From assembly GCA_003550325.1 (NCBI GenBank), contig QKWP01000415.1, positions 94,476 through 158,475 on the forward strand: 64,000 bases of DNA, written 5' to 3'. Position 1 is the stretch's first letter. Each line of letters opens with the position of its first letter. The position numbers and the translations under genes were made by a program. Under the pieces are notes generated by a model. The model searched no databases, had not been told where the DNA came from, and saw nothing but the letters and a program-made list of their open reading frames with translations. The DNA comes from Gigaspora rosea (taxonomy: Eukaryota > Glomeromycota > Glomeromycetes > Diversisporales > Gigasporaceae). This document shows, one piece after another, positions 12,229 to 22,779 of this stretch.

Positions 12229-13286
12229 TGTAACGGTTGTTTGGAAGAGCTTCAAAACAATATAGACAATAGTGCCAATTTAAACTCCAACCGTGTACAG
12301 ACAGAGATATATAAATATTAATTTGGGTATGTCACGGGATCGAGTGTTAATACTATATAGCGCAGGGAGAGCGAAGGGATGATTTATCCCTAAATCACCA
12401 GGTTAATATAAAAACGCAGAGGCTGGCGATGCTAATATGGGGGATATCAATAAATTAATATCAATAAGAATAATAAGAAATTATAAAATAAGGAAAGGTA
12501 AGATCAAAATATGTATCACAGGATCTGATATATATCTGGAATTCGGTCAGGTGATCCCAATATAGGTAAGTTAAGGATCTTTCGTAGGTATAGGGGTTTT
12601 ATTTGAGGGTTAAAGTGGGTTCTAAATCAACTAACAAAGTCTATAAAACTAAAAGAGACAACGTTTATCTATTATAGGTTCAACTAAAAGGTTTCGCTAT
12701 AGTCCTATCACTAAGTCGATATTAATTACATGAGTAATTTCAGAGAATTCACTAGACTGGTTACATGGAATTCGAGTCTTAATAAGCCGATTTGAGGTTA
12801 CAAGTCAATTCAGTCCGTCGAATTGAGTTATGAAGGGTTTATTAAAGTTAAAGTCGAATTCGGGGATAATTACAATTTAGATAATTATATTTATTATTAT
12901 TTAACTTTTTACAGTGGCGAGAACTGCTTGACTTTATTGAAAATTTGGAAACTTATATACATTTTGACTTTTTAGACCATTATGCGAAAATTCTAGCACT
13001 TCGCTAAAAATCAAGCGTTACATGGAGATTTTGGCGTATCGTCAAAATTTTAGCGTTACACTAAAAGATTAGCATTTTGCAGAAAATCCAGCATTACACT
13101 TACAACTACGCCACCCAGCCACCAATCACTTCCATTTTAGTATAATATATAAAAATGCAACATAGTTTTAATGATAATACTAAATTCGTTTTGGGTAAAT
13201 AGAAAAGGAAATAATTTTTTAAAATATGTACATAAAAATCTACCCTAATATAGAAATATTAAAATTGAAAATTTTAATTCGTTACA
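12229..13286 (-). repeat. 5' LTR of the gypsy element
   Basis: 1058-bp direct repeat, TG...CA bounded with 6-bp terminal inverted repeats (TGTAAC/GTTACA). It is 5' because gag lies next to it in minus-strand sense and a PBS directly follows. It contains a local run of short AGCGTTA/TAGCGCTT-like words around 12990-13100 of unknown role. Confidence 0.95.
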
Positions 13287-13380
13287 CTATTGACACACTA
13301 CATACTTAGATATAATAAATATTTCGTATGTAAGTTTATTCTGTCAAAGCGATGTAATAAGCGCAATACTAAGTATACAA

Positions 13381-13491
13381 TATTGGGCAAAAATTGTAGA
13401 ATAACGGTAATTTGGCAAATGATCACGTGCCGCTTTGCGGCACGTGTGCCAATCATTTGTCAAATTACCGTATTCGACAATTTGCCCAATA
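13381..13491. repeat. Hairpin MITE-like inverted repeat
   Basis: Near-perfect 53-bp inverted repeat with a 3-base loop: the left end TATTGGGCAAAAATTGTAGA pairs with the right end, and the centre is GTGCCGC-TTT-GCGGCAC at 13428-13444. The centre is much richer in GC than the surroundings. No coding content. Confidence 0.85.
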
Positions 13492-13496
13492 ATGGT

Positions 13497-13636
13497 GTTA
13501 TCCGGCAATTTATGATCATGATTGGTAGGGAGTCACTCACTGAGTTTTAATTTGAATAAACATGATTAAGTTGTAACACATGAAAAAAATAACGGCAAGA
13601 AATTTTTTCATGATCATATGAGTTTGCCGGATAATA
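13497..13636. repeat. Second inverted-repeat unit, TTATCCGGCAA ends
   Basis: Starts GTTATCCGGCAA and ends TTGCCGGATAATA, with ATGATCATGA words inside both ends. It abuts the hairpin at 13381-13491 and could be part of the same compound element. Small non-coding TIR element by structure only. Confidence 0.5.
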
Positions 13637-13731
13637 AATGATAATCATGAAGTCCAAAATCCAAAATCTTAACATGCTCATATTATTAAATGCTCCTCAT
13701 GATTATTCACTAAATCATCTTAATTAGTATA

Positions 13732-13917
13732 CAGTCAACTCTCTTTATACTGAACCTCTTTATAATGAACTCTGGTTATAATAAACTAAACGCTTTTGAA
13801 TTTTATAATAATTCAGTATTAAAAAAGTTATGGGATCTTAAGAAAACATAATAATTTTATATAGTAATCTTTTTTTAATAGCCAGAACCAATGGTTCATT
13901 ATAGAAAGTGTTGACTG
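13732..13917. mobile_element. TA-flanked MITE, mariner/pogo type
   Basis: 186 bp, starting CAGTCAACTCTC and ending GTGTTGACTG, flanked on both sides by TA (13730-13731 and 13918-13919). TA duplication and CAGT ends are the signature of Tc1/mariner-pogo superfamily MITEs. No transposase coding. Confidence 0.8.
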
Positions 13918-14904
13918 TACCATAATGGTAAGCATTTGCAAAGTTAACATATAGATTTTTAAATGTTCTTATTCATTTGCTAATCATTATATCGGAATTG
14001 CTGTCTAAAGATTCTAGATTACAGTATTGTAATTTTTATTAAAGAATAAAATAAAAGTTAAAATATTTACCCAGATAAATGGTTAATCCGGATATATCTA
14101 AATCATAAATTGTATAACCAATGAATAATTTTGATAAAGGGTTTATGTGTCTAATCTTCTAGTCTTTATGGGAAGATTTAAGTCAAATTAATCGAGTGAT
14201 AAAATCGAGGGAGATCATTCGTGATTATCACTGGGGTACTTGTTCTTAAAGTGTCCCGTCTTTATGATCTGTTTGTTTAATTGAGCTTCGTCCTGCAACA
14301 CATAAACACTGTCGCTACAGCATGCAAACATATTTACCTGAGACAACGTGAGATATGCTTATCCACGGGTGATCTGAGACAAAATTTCTTTTATCACCTG
14401 GGTGACCCAGCAGAATATACAACCAATTAAATATTGATTTTCTAAATATTGAAAAAAACTATAAGTTATCTATATGATATAAATTTTATAATAATGCTAT
14501 AATATTTTATAGCATATCTACAGTACTCACATGGGTACTAAAAAAATCCCAATGGCTAGTTCTATAAAGTTATTAATCTAATTTTGATCTCGTAAAATTC
14601 AGATTCAAAATTGGATTGAATAATTTTTTTATGTTTAACAAATCTTAGGATGTTTTAAGATTTTTAACAATGCAAGAGATAGCGCAGTTAAAAATTTTTA
14701 TATGTTTGTAAATTAAACGGTAGTAGATATCTCAAATGTAACAAATAATTTTATTCGTTCTACGTATCATTATCAAATTTATTCATTATCAAAATATGTA
14801 ATACGTTGTACTGTTTTAAACTAATAAACATGGGAATCAAATTTATTTTCATAAACTTAATTTATTATTAATATACAACAGAATTGTCTTTATTCGATTT
14901 TTAA

Positions 14905-16328
14905 ATGTTCGAAACTCAATACTTTAAGCAACAAGATGGCTCAAAAATTGCTTATAAAATTCTTGAACCACACAATCTAGAAGACATAAAAAAACGAAAT
15001 TCCTCTTGTATTGATCATAGGATTGTAAATATTTCTGTTCTTAAACATTTTGACTTAAATTGTTTGTGTAACATATAATAATTAAGATGGAGCGTTAAAG
15101 AAGAATTTATTTGCCTGGAAGAAGGTTAAATATGAATACTTTACTTTAAATCATAGAAACTTAAATTTTGACCTTACTAAATCATGACAATAAAATAAGA
15201 CAACTTATTTCATAACCTAGTATAATCAGTCATTTTACGAATTTTCTATATATGTAAAGAAAGTAACTAATTTTATTAATTTTTATAAATAATAGAATTA
15301 GCAAAAAGTCAAAAAGGTTAGTAAAACATTACTTTAATTATTTATTCTCTTAACTAATATTCAAATTATCCGTCTGCCAGTAATTATATTTGATGGGTGA
15401 ATCAAGTGTTGTTTCTTCCGATGATCCAATATCACTTGATTTGATGGCGCAAGATACAATTGCATTGATCAAACATCTTGGAATCAAAAAGTTTAATCTG
15501 TTTGGATGGTCTATGGGCGGTAATGTTTAAATGCTTAAATATTTAATTCAAAGATTACTGTATTCTATGTAAATTAATTTTTGTATACTATCTCTTTTTA
15601 CATTGCCTTAAATGTTCCATCGGATCTTAAGTTAGAAAAACTGATTATTTGTTCAAGGTATAAAGACATAAGCCTAAGTTTTTTTGATGAGTTTACAGAA
15701 TCATTTATTAATTTATGTATTTCAACTTTTAACTTAGTTCAATTCGACCACCGACGACTTCCGCTTTTTTTCATACCATTTATAATTTGCCAGAACCGTA
15801 AGAACCTTTAAAGAATGTTCAAGAGCAAAAAGACCTGATTATGAATGCATTTGAAAAATGCTTTACTGATTATATGCTTGAGAACCCAGAAATACTTGAC
15901 AAACTTGCAAAAATTCAGGTTAATTCTAATCGCCCATTTGAAATTTTCAGTTTGTATATTTTTATCATACTTTATTATATTTAAATTCATATTAATAATT
16001 AGAAACTATCAATTTAAATATTTACAGAACGACAATGGGAGGCCCTTAAAGGAATAGATAATGTCTCAAAAACACAAATGATCAAAACTACGACTTTGCT
16101 ATTTCATGGTGAAGCCGATGAAATGCTTCCTATTACGGAAGGTGAATTTATTGCTAATGCAATTCCCAACCTCAAATTTATTAGGATTCTCAATGCCGGA
16201 CATATGTAAGCTTAAAAATTCTTTTCAGAAATATTTTTTAAAAAATTATTAACAGTGATTTGTTTGAAAGGTTTTGGCCTACAGCTCCTAAATCTGTTGC
16301 CTATATTAATAATTTCTTGTTTGATTAA
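14905..16328 (+). pseudogene. Alpha/beta hydrolase-fold protein, broken
   Basis: Begins MFETQYFKQQDGSKIAY at 14905 and ends NNFLFD at 16328. The catalytic nucleophile elbow GWSMGG (G-x-S-x-G) is at about 15510-15527, and a late strand with HGEADEMLP (acid) and NAGHM/I (catalytic His) at about 16105-16207; the last exon begins at 16257 after a GTAAGC...CAG intron. An intron around 15650-15740 gives a good GT-AG junction. Lesions: a one-base shift after residue 29 (an A-run), loss of about 25 residues of the oxyanion region between 15045 and 15390, a TAA at 15799-15801 in place of a Glu-like codon, and a doubtful junction near 16027. Family members hydrolyse esters or similar bonds; the substrate cannot be told. 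Probably a dead copy of a multigene family. Confidence 0.78.
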
Positions 16329-19125
16329 AATTATGATAAAAATTAATTTTTTGATTTTCATAACATAAATAAAATTTATAACTCGGCTACCTGAATCTTT
16401 TTTTTTTTTTTTAAAAAAAAAAAATTTTCAAAAAATATTATTCGCGTTACTGTGCTCATCAGATAAGTGGTAATCACACTGAAACCTTCCAGATTTATCG
16501 TTATGGAATAAATCCAAATACCCTGCTTACAATAAATTCTACTTTAATTTTTGCCTTTTTGATAATGCATCTATCAAATACACGAACTGATTGTTTATAT
16601 AATGTGAATTTTAGGCTTTTTCGAACAACGATTGAATAATTATAGTATTAGGTACTACCATATAAAGTAGCTGCGCGACGTTGAAGCGCTAAAACCAGGA
16701 TTGTAGAAAACGATTTTGTAATTGTATATGTTACTGTAGTTGGTTTAATTCATAAAAAAGTGCTAAAATTTTCGGATTATTTTTATTTTTTTTTTTTTTT
16801 TTGTGATGGATGATCATCGGGGAGGTTACCGTAATTTGAAAGATGCCATAATTAGGACTTATTAGTATTATATTTTTTCGGCTAATCTCCTCTTTCAAAC
16901 TCACTGAGAATTTACACTTTGGGAGCCTTCATCAAGAATACTCCTGTAACTAATACTAAGTTTTTCTGATATCCAAGATTATATACTTTGGGTTATAGTT
17001 GTTAGACGAAACCGTTTTTGCATGATGACGAAACCCAAGCCCCAAAATGACGAAATCGCAAATTCTTCTGACGAAAGAAAACCCCAAACTTAAAATGGTG
17101 AAACCCACTGCTCCCACTAAAAAAAAATACAAAAAATAAAAAAAAATAATAATAATAATAAACAAACAAATGGGTACTGAAAATCAGCTTTCGGCAAAGC
17201 TAAGCTATCAACCTAAATAAAAATAAATAAATAAATAAATTATTGAGGCTTTTTATTTATATTTAATACTGGAGATGTTTATTGGCTTGACCCGGCTCGT
17301 ATATTTAGTTTTGAAAAGCCAATTACAAAAATTATAAATAGGCAAATAGGCAAATAAGCCATTAACATCTCAAATATTTAAATAAATAAATAAATATAAA
17401 TATAGATGAACTAAATTTATAGATTCAAAAAACTGCGATAATAAAGTTTAACCCCATAATTCAAATTAATAACTCAAAATTTGTTAAGTGATTTACTAGT
17501 AAGTAATATTAGTGTATAAGTTATAAAATGAAAACTTTGATATTGTCATATACGAGTTTAGATCTCTGAAAATTTACATTAAGCATTAATAATTGGCATT
17601 ATTGTATTAACGTATATGTGTTATGCGTCGTTTATTGATTCCTGTCATTCAAGGATTGACATGAAATATTCGTGAATCCAAGAATAGCGTATGTTATGCT
17701 TTGAAATTGGTATCGGTATGAAGTTTACCAATATAAAAACATATATATCATATTTAAATAAACATCATTCGTATTGTTATTTATTCTTGCATTGGCCACG
17801 CAAAACATAGCCACACCTCCTCGAACAATTTGAGCTATTTTTTCGGTAAGTGCATGTTTTTGTTTCACAACTGGTTTTTCGTCAGTGACCGTTATACATT
17901 TTTTTTGGGGGGTTTAATTTTTTGTAAGGAAGATTTAAGATTCGGATCATTTAAAAAAAAAAAATTCTATTAACGTTAATAAACAAAAAAATTAATACAT
18001 ATCGATAACAACAAAAATAATATTTTTTTCCAAGTTTTTTTTTTTTTGGCCTTCATTTTCTGTCGCCTGATGCGCAGCACAGATCACTTAATAAAAATTC
18101 TCTATTAGGCAAACTTGTGTTCTCAAATTATTTTCATCTAAGATCTGATACGAAGTATCTTAAAAGTATTAGTAATCCAGTGTTTTAACTTTTAATCGTG
18201 CTAAAGACTTGAATTTTTTAATATATTTAAACATTCATTAAAACGATTAATACCCATTAAGCTTCGATTAATTTTTCTTTGATTGTTGATATTTTATCGA
18301 AGGGTTCACGAAACAGAAAACTATATATGTTTGCGGCTCCATAATATCAATAAAGAAAAAAAAGATTTATGAAAGTAATTATATGAACATTATTTAATTT
18401 ATTTATTTTTACTATACTTTAATGATGCATTATTAAACATAAAATTCCATCAATAACTTGGGTTATTGATGGATCAGTAAAAATCCGGAATCGATTATCG
18501 ACGCATAACATATGTACTGTACAGTACATCAATATATTAAGTTTATAGCGTAACAATATTGTACCAAAACTTATAAATAGATAAGCCAGTAAGTTATATT
18601 ATTTAGAATTTTTTTCTTATTAAAATTGATTTAAGTATAAATTGTATATTTAAATTTTAACCTTATATGAAAATAAAATGTAGGGAGGCCTTACTTATTA
18701 TATATGTTTCTTCACTTTTATTAGTTTTGTCACCCTTTGCAGCTTCGTCAGTCTCATCACTTTTCGCCAGTTTCGTCACCTTTCATCACCTTTCGTCGAT
18801 TTTGTTATTTCGTCATTTGAGATTTTAGTTGACGAAAGACGAAACTAGGTTTCGCGTTTCGATACTTTTGTTTTTGTGAGACGCATGATTTAATTGGTCT
18901 ATACTAATCACATGCGTGCAAATCTGAACGCGAAAAGAAAGTGTATGCGCTTAGCACTAAGTTCCGAACCTAGATCTGAGCAAGAGTTAATATAAAATTT
19001 GTAGTAATACAGTACCATTTTTATTATGATACCATAGAATATTTATAGTGTTAAAATATTTAAATTTCATTTCACATTTCCATTACTTAAATAAGCTAAT
19101 TATGAAAAATATTCTTATAAATTGT
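16329..19125. other. Intergenic stretch, no gene seen
   Basis: About 2.8 kb of AT-rich sequence with poly-T and poly-A runs (16399-16432, 16783-16801, 18039-18047), (TAA/AATA)n at 17145-17250, and two patches enriched in TTCGTCA / TGACGAA words (17000-17110 and 18690-18850). The patches give open frames by chance but no recognisable protein. Confidence 0.6.
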
Positions 19126-19357
19126 ATAAATTTTACGAAAAATTACAAAATATTAATGATTGCGTTTAAACTTTATTAAAACCAAGCTATTTAAAGTCCA
19201 AAAGAAATTTCTATATCTTTTCTAATATCCTTTCTAAGATATAAATTTTACGAAATGTTGCGAAATATTAATGACTGCGTTTAAACTTTATTAAAAAATC
19301 AAGCTAATTAAAGTCCAAAAGAAATTTCTATATCTTTTCTAATATCCTTTCTAAGAT
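19126..19357. repeat. Tandem duplication covering the 3' end of the F-box/LRR gene
   Basis: Two tandem copies, 19126-19240 (115 bp) and 19241-19357 (117 bp), about 90% identical by eye. The right copy contains the stop codon and the last ~16 codons (KDIRKDIEISFGL) plus part of the 3' flank. The left copy repeats these downstream of the gene. Confidence 0.85.
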
Positions 19358-21149
19358 TTCCCAATAAAACATTAATATTTCTAAATAAACTTAAATCTAA
19401 TTCATCAGAATCTTCATCAGAACCATTAAAATCAAAATCACTATAATGAAAATTCAAAGAAGTTAAAGATACATTTTTTCGTAAAGATTTTATGATTGCT
19501 CTTACTACTTTTTCAGAACCAAATTCACCAATAGAAAGATCTAAGGATGTTAAGGATGAATTAGATCGAAGTGCCCATGCCAATGCAATTCCTTCTTCAG
19601 AATCAATTTCATTACGAGAAATATCTAAAGAAGTTAGAGTAGAATTTTCACAAAGAGATTCTGCGAAAGCTTCTATTTCTTCGCTATGAAATCTGTTATC
19701 GGAAACAATCAAAGTCTTAAGACCAATATTATTACAAAGAGCTCTTGCCAATGCTTTTCCACTTTCTTCAAGTCCATTACATTCAAGATTCAAAAAATTA
19801 AGAGTAGTGTTATTGTAAAGAGATCCAGCTAACACTTTCCCACCTTCGATACCAAGACGATTTCTACGGAGATCCAAATAAGTGAGAGATGTATTTTTAG
19901 AAAGGGCCTCCGCTAATGATTTTCCTCCTTTAGGACCAATGTCGTTATAAGAAAGATCTAAAGAAGTGAGTGATTTATTCATATGAAGAGCTTCAGCCAA
20001 TACTTTTACTACTCCGCTACCAAGTTGATTATTATGAAGATTCAAAGAGGAAAGAGTGGAATTTTTACGAAAAACTTCAGCAAATGCTTTTCCTCCAATA
20101 CCAAATTGATTACAATGAAGATTTAAAGAAGTCAGAGAAGTATTTTTACAAAGTGCATCAGCCAATACTTTTCCACCTTCAGCACGAATTAAATTACCAC
20201 CAAGATTCAAATAGGTAATTTTAGAATTTATTTTACAAAGAGTATTGGAAATAGCTTTTCCACCTTCAATTCCAAGTTGATTATAACTAAGATCTAATGA
20301 AGTTAGGGTGATATTTTCGTAAAGAGCTTTTGCAAGAATTTTTCCACTTTCAGCACCAAAGTAATTACCATGAAGATCCAAAGAAACCAAAGTTGAATTT
20401 TCAAGAAGAACATTTGCTATTGCTTTTATACTCTCATGATCAAGTCGAAGATAATGAAGACTCAAAGATGAAATAGTTGTATTTTCGTGAAGAGCTTCAA
20501 TTAACATTTTTCCATTATCACCAATTAAATCATAACCAATTTTCAAAGAATTTAAAGTATTATTTTTAATTAGAGCATCAGATAATGCTTTTACATCATC
20601 AAAATCAAGTTCAGCTGAATGAATACTGATATCTTTAATTGTTGTATTTCGATAAAGAGTTTCTACTAATGTCTTTAAAAATATACCATGAGCAAAACCA
20701 TGAATATCTATAGATTTAAGTTTTTCACTTGTTCTTAAAAGCATAGCAATTAAAGAACATTTAACAACTTGAACCATATTTGGAGTAATATAATGATAAT
20801 CGTGAGGACCATGACCTTCTCTAATAATCCATTCAATAATTGATTCACTAAGTAAATCATCTTGAAAAGATATAATAAAAATCGCGTAATCAACTAATGG
20901 TTTTTGTTCATAAATTGGAATTTTAAATTTTAATGAAATTAATGGAGCTTTTTCATCAAAATTTAAAAATGAAAGATAAATTCTAATTATTCTTAAATCA
21001 AAAAAATTATCTAAAGGTTTACTCCATAAAATTGGTACAACAAGTCTAAACCATTGACGATTTACAAGAAGGCATGAAAATAAACTTTTATAATTATTTT
21101 CAAGATATTTAAGTATTTCAAAAAAACATTCGTTTGAAAGTGGTACCAT
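19308..21149 (-). CDS. F-box / RNI-type leucine-rich repeat protein
   Basis: A single-exon, intact gene. I choose the ATG at 21149 (MVPLSNECFFEILKYLE) because it starts the F-box directly; an upstream ATG at 21185 would add 12 hydrophobic residues. The product is 613 residues. An F-box spans residues 1-50 (LLVNRQWFRLVVPILW), followed by a helical linker to about 160. About fourteen 28-residue repeats follow, of the pattern N-T-x-L-x-x-L-x-L-x-x-N-x-[IL]-x-x-x-G-x-x-[AL]-A-x-x-L, typical of ribonuclease-inhibitor/NLRC3-like LRRs. F-box proteins of this type usually act as substrate receptors of SCF ubiquitin ligases via Skp1; the target is unknown. The tail is acidic (residues ~575-600). Such genes are highly multiplied in arbuscular mycorrhizal fungi. 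No intron is needed. Confidence 0.9.
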   Translation of the reverse strand: MVPLSNECFFEILKYLENNYKSLFSCLLVNRQWFRLVVPILWSKPLDNFFDLRIIRIYLSFLNFDEKAPLISLKFKIPIYEQKPLVDYAIFIISFQDDLLSESIIEWIIREGHGPHDYHYITPNMVQVVKCSLIAMLLRTSEKLKSIDIHGFAHGIFLKTLVETLYRNTTIKDISIHSAELDFDDVKALSDALIKNNTLNSLKIGYDLIGDNGKMLIEALHENTTISSLSLHYLRLDHESIKAIANVLLENSTLVSLDLHGNYFGAESGKILAKALYENITLTSLDLSYNQLGIEGGKAISNTLCKINSKITYLNLGGNLIRAEGGKVLADALCKNTSLTSLNLHCNQFGIGGKAFAEVFRKNSTLSSLNLHNNQLGSGVVKVLAEALHMNKSLTSLDLSYNDIGPKGGKSLAEALSKNTSLTYLDLRRNRLGIEGGKVLAGSLYNNTTLNFLNLECNGLEESGKALARALCNNIGLKTLIVSDNRFHSEEIEAFAESLCENSTLTSLDISRNEIDSEEGIALAWALRSNSSLTSLDLSIGEFGSEKVVRAIIKSLRKNVSLTSLNFHYSDFDFNGSDEDSDELDLSLFRNINVLLGNLRKDIRKDIEISFGL

Positions 21150-21412
21150 TTTTGAAAAAAAACAAAAGATGATGATCATTAACAAATTTATTACGTGAGG
21201 GAAAAATTGTTTCCTTTTATATGTGTTGTGCCCTAGCGCTAGCGCGTCAATGTCAAAATCATTTGGCCTAACTTAATTTGTTTAGATTTGATAATTTAGG
21301 CCAGATTTTGTTTTTAAATAATTGGTTGCGTTTAAGATAAACCAATTATGTAAAAGTGTTTTCATTGCTCGTCAGTTCAAGTTTTCATATCATCATCAAG
21401 CAACTCATTTTC

Positions 21413-21568
21413 TCAACCGTCAACTTCTTGTTTCACACACTCCTCAATATTCCCTAACTTTATCTGAGTAGATTTTGGCAAAGAGTCAAAATATTCTTGG
21501 GCTAATCTTTTTATAATAGGTTTCATTTCTCCAAACTTTCGCAATTCTGCCTTAACTGCTTTTTCCAT
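21413..21568 (-). CDS. Small hypothetical ORF or gene relic, 51 codons
   Basis: Starts MEKAVKAELRKFGEMKPI and ends VKQEVDG before TGA. Composition is protein-like (charged, amphipathic helix pattern) and unlike the AT-rich background. In-frame coding-like sequence continues beyond the TGA (ENELLDDDMKT), which suggests a broken remnant of a longer gene on the minus strand upstream of the F-box/LRR gene. No domain recognised. Confidence 0.35.
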   Translation of the reverse strand: MEKAVKAELRKFGEMKPIIKRLAQEYFDSLPKSTQIKLGNIEECVKQEVDG

Positions 21569-22779
21569 TTCCTCATTTCTTAATTAATTTATCTATTATT
21601 AATTAAGATATCATCATTTTGTCATTGAACGATTGAACGTCGAATTAAGAAAGTTCTAAACTTTGTAACCTGTTAAATGTTTACGAAATTATCGCAAAGT
21701 GTAAATTTAAATTTTGTAGGGATATTTGTTATGTATAAAAACTAAGATAAATCGAATTATCTAGTATGTTTGCTTCGAATGAAATATTCTGTTTTCAGTA
21801 TTCTTTACGTTTGATAACAATTCAGATTGAATAAAACTAAGCTGTCAGGTCTTTTTTTTTTTTTTTTTTGTTTAGGCGAACGTATAAGAAATTACGTGTT
21901 ATGTACAGTATGGTTCGAAAGTTTGAAATTCTGCGAATCCGTTGAATAATCTTTTTTTGTGAAATGTTTCTATAGAAATTAAAATTCTTGATGAGAAATC
22001 TCAAATTTCAACATTAAAATTTATGAACATGAAAATCATACGTCATATTTTTGAGTATCTGCGTTAACAAATTCTTTAGAATGATTACACAATGTCGCAT
22101 CGACTCAGCAATATAGGAAAAGTATGTATTTAAAACGGGTGTGGATGTGGTGTACGCACTTGATCCTCTACAAGAACGTTACGGAAATATTACCATTGCA
22201 GATGTTAATCAACGTTTACAATAAAAATATTACTTTTTAGTCATTTTATTTCTGAAGCATTATAAATTCAGGGAAATACGATGTCACAATTTCTCACAGC
22301 GTTTTTATTCAGTCTGTTGACGAGATGTTGCATATAGCGTATAGCGTATAACGAAACCCAGAAATGTAGTCATCATTAGTGATATATGTGATGAAAAATT
22401 TAAAGATCAAACAGAAACTCTCGTGAGGCAACAACGCTTCCAACATCTCTGTATCTGACTAGAAATTTGTGGAAATATTACAAAAATAGACGCGACGTAT
22501 TGCAGTATTGATTAGTAACTCATCAGTAAAAGAGTATCTGACCGATATTTGACGCAAAGAATTTCGATACGTGTCTTGTGAAGAAGAGCCCTAAAATTTT
22601 ATTAAAGTAAGATCTTAATTATATTAACCGATTAAAAAATTTTTTTAAATTTTATTTAAATAGTAAAAATAGTCATTTTAATTTTTTTCTAGGTTTTGAA
22701 AAATAAATAAAATTAAAAATTTTTCTTACAACAAAAATTTACATCAAAAATATATAATTATTATTATAATTATTGTACA

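Larger units (their letters stand above)
4317..13286 (-). mobile_element. Ty3/gypsy-type LTR retrotransposon, complete but degenerate
   Basis: 8970-bp element transcribed from the minus strand. Two 1058-bp LTRs (4317-5374 and 12229-13286) begin TGTAAC and end GTTACA, and the element is flanked by a 4-bp duplication CTAT (4313-4316 and 13287-13290). In transcription order it holds: 5' LTR, PBS, gag with a zinc knuckle joined in frame to an aspartic protease, reverse transcriptase, RNase H region, integrase, an extra ORF, a purine tract, and the 3' LTR. RT followed by integrase places it in the Ty3/gypsy (Metaviridae) order. A hand comparison of the LTRs gives roughly 55-60 differences (about 5%), many at CG dinucleotides. 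Stops and frame changes in every coding region indicate it is not autonomous. Confidence 0.95.

Noticed and set aside
13290..13550. Plus-strand 86-codon frame
   Set aside because: Covers the hairpin MITE; open only because of the inverted repeat.
22118..22224. Possible histone H4 relic (VDVVYAL)
   Set aside because: Only seven residues match the H4 motif; flanking residues do not align and no upstream H4 sequence is visible.
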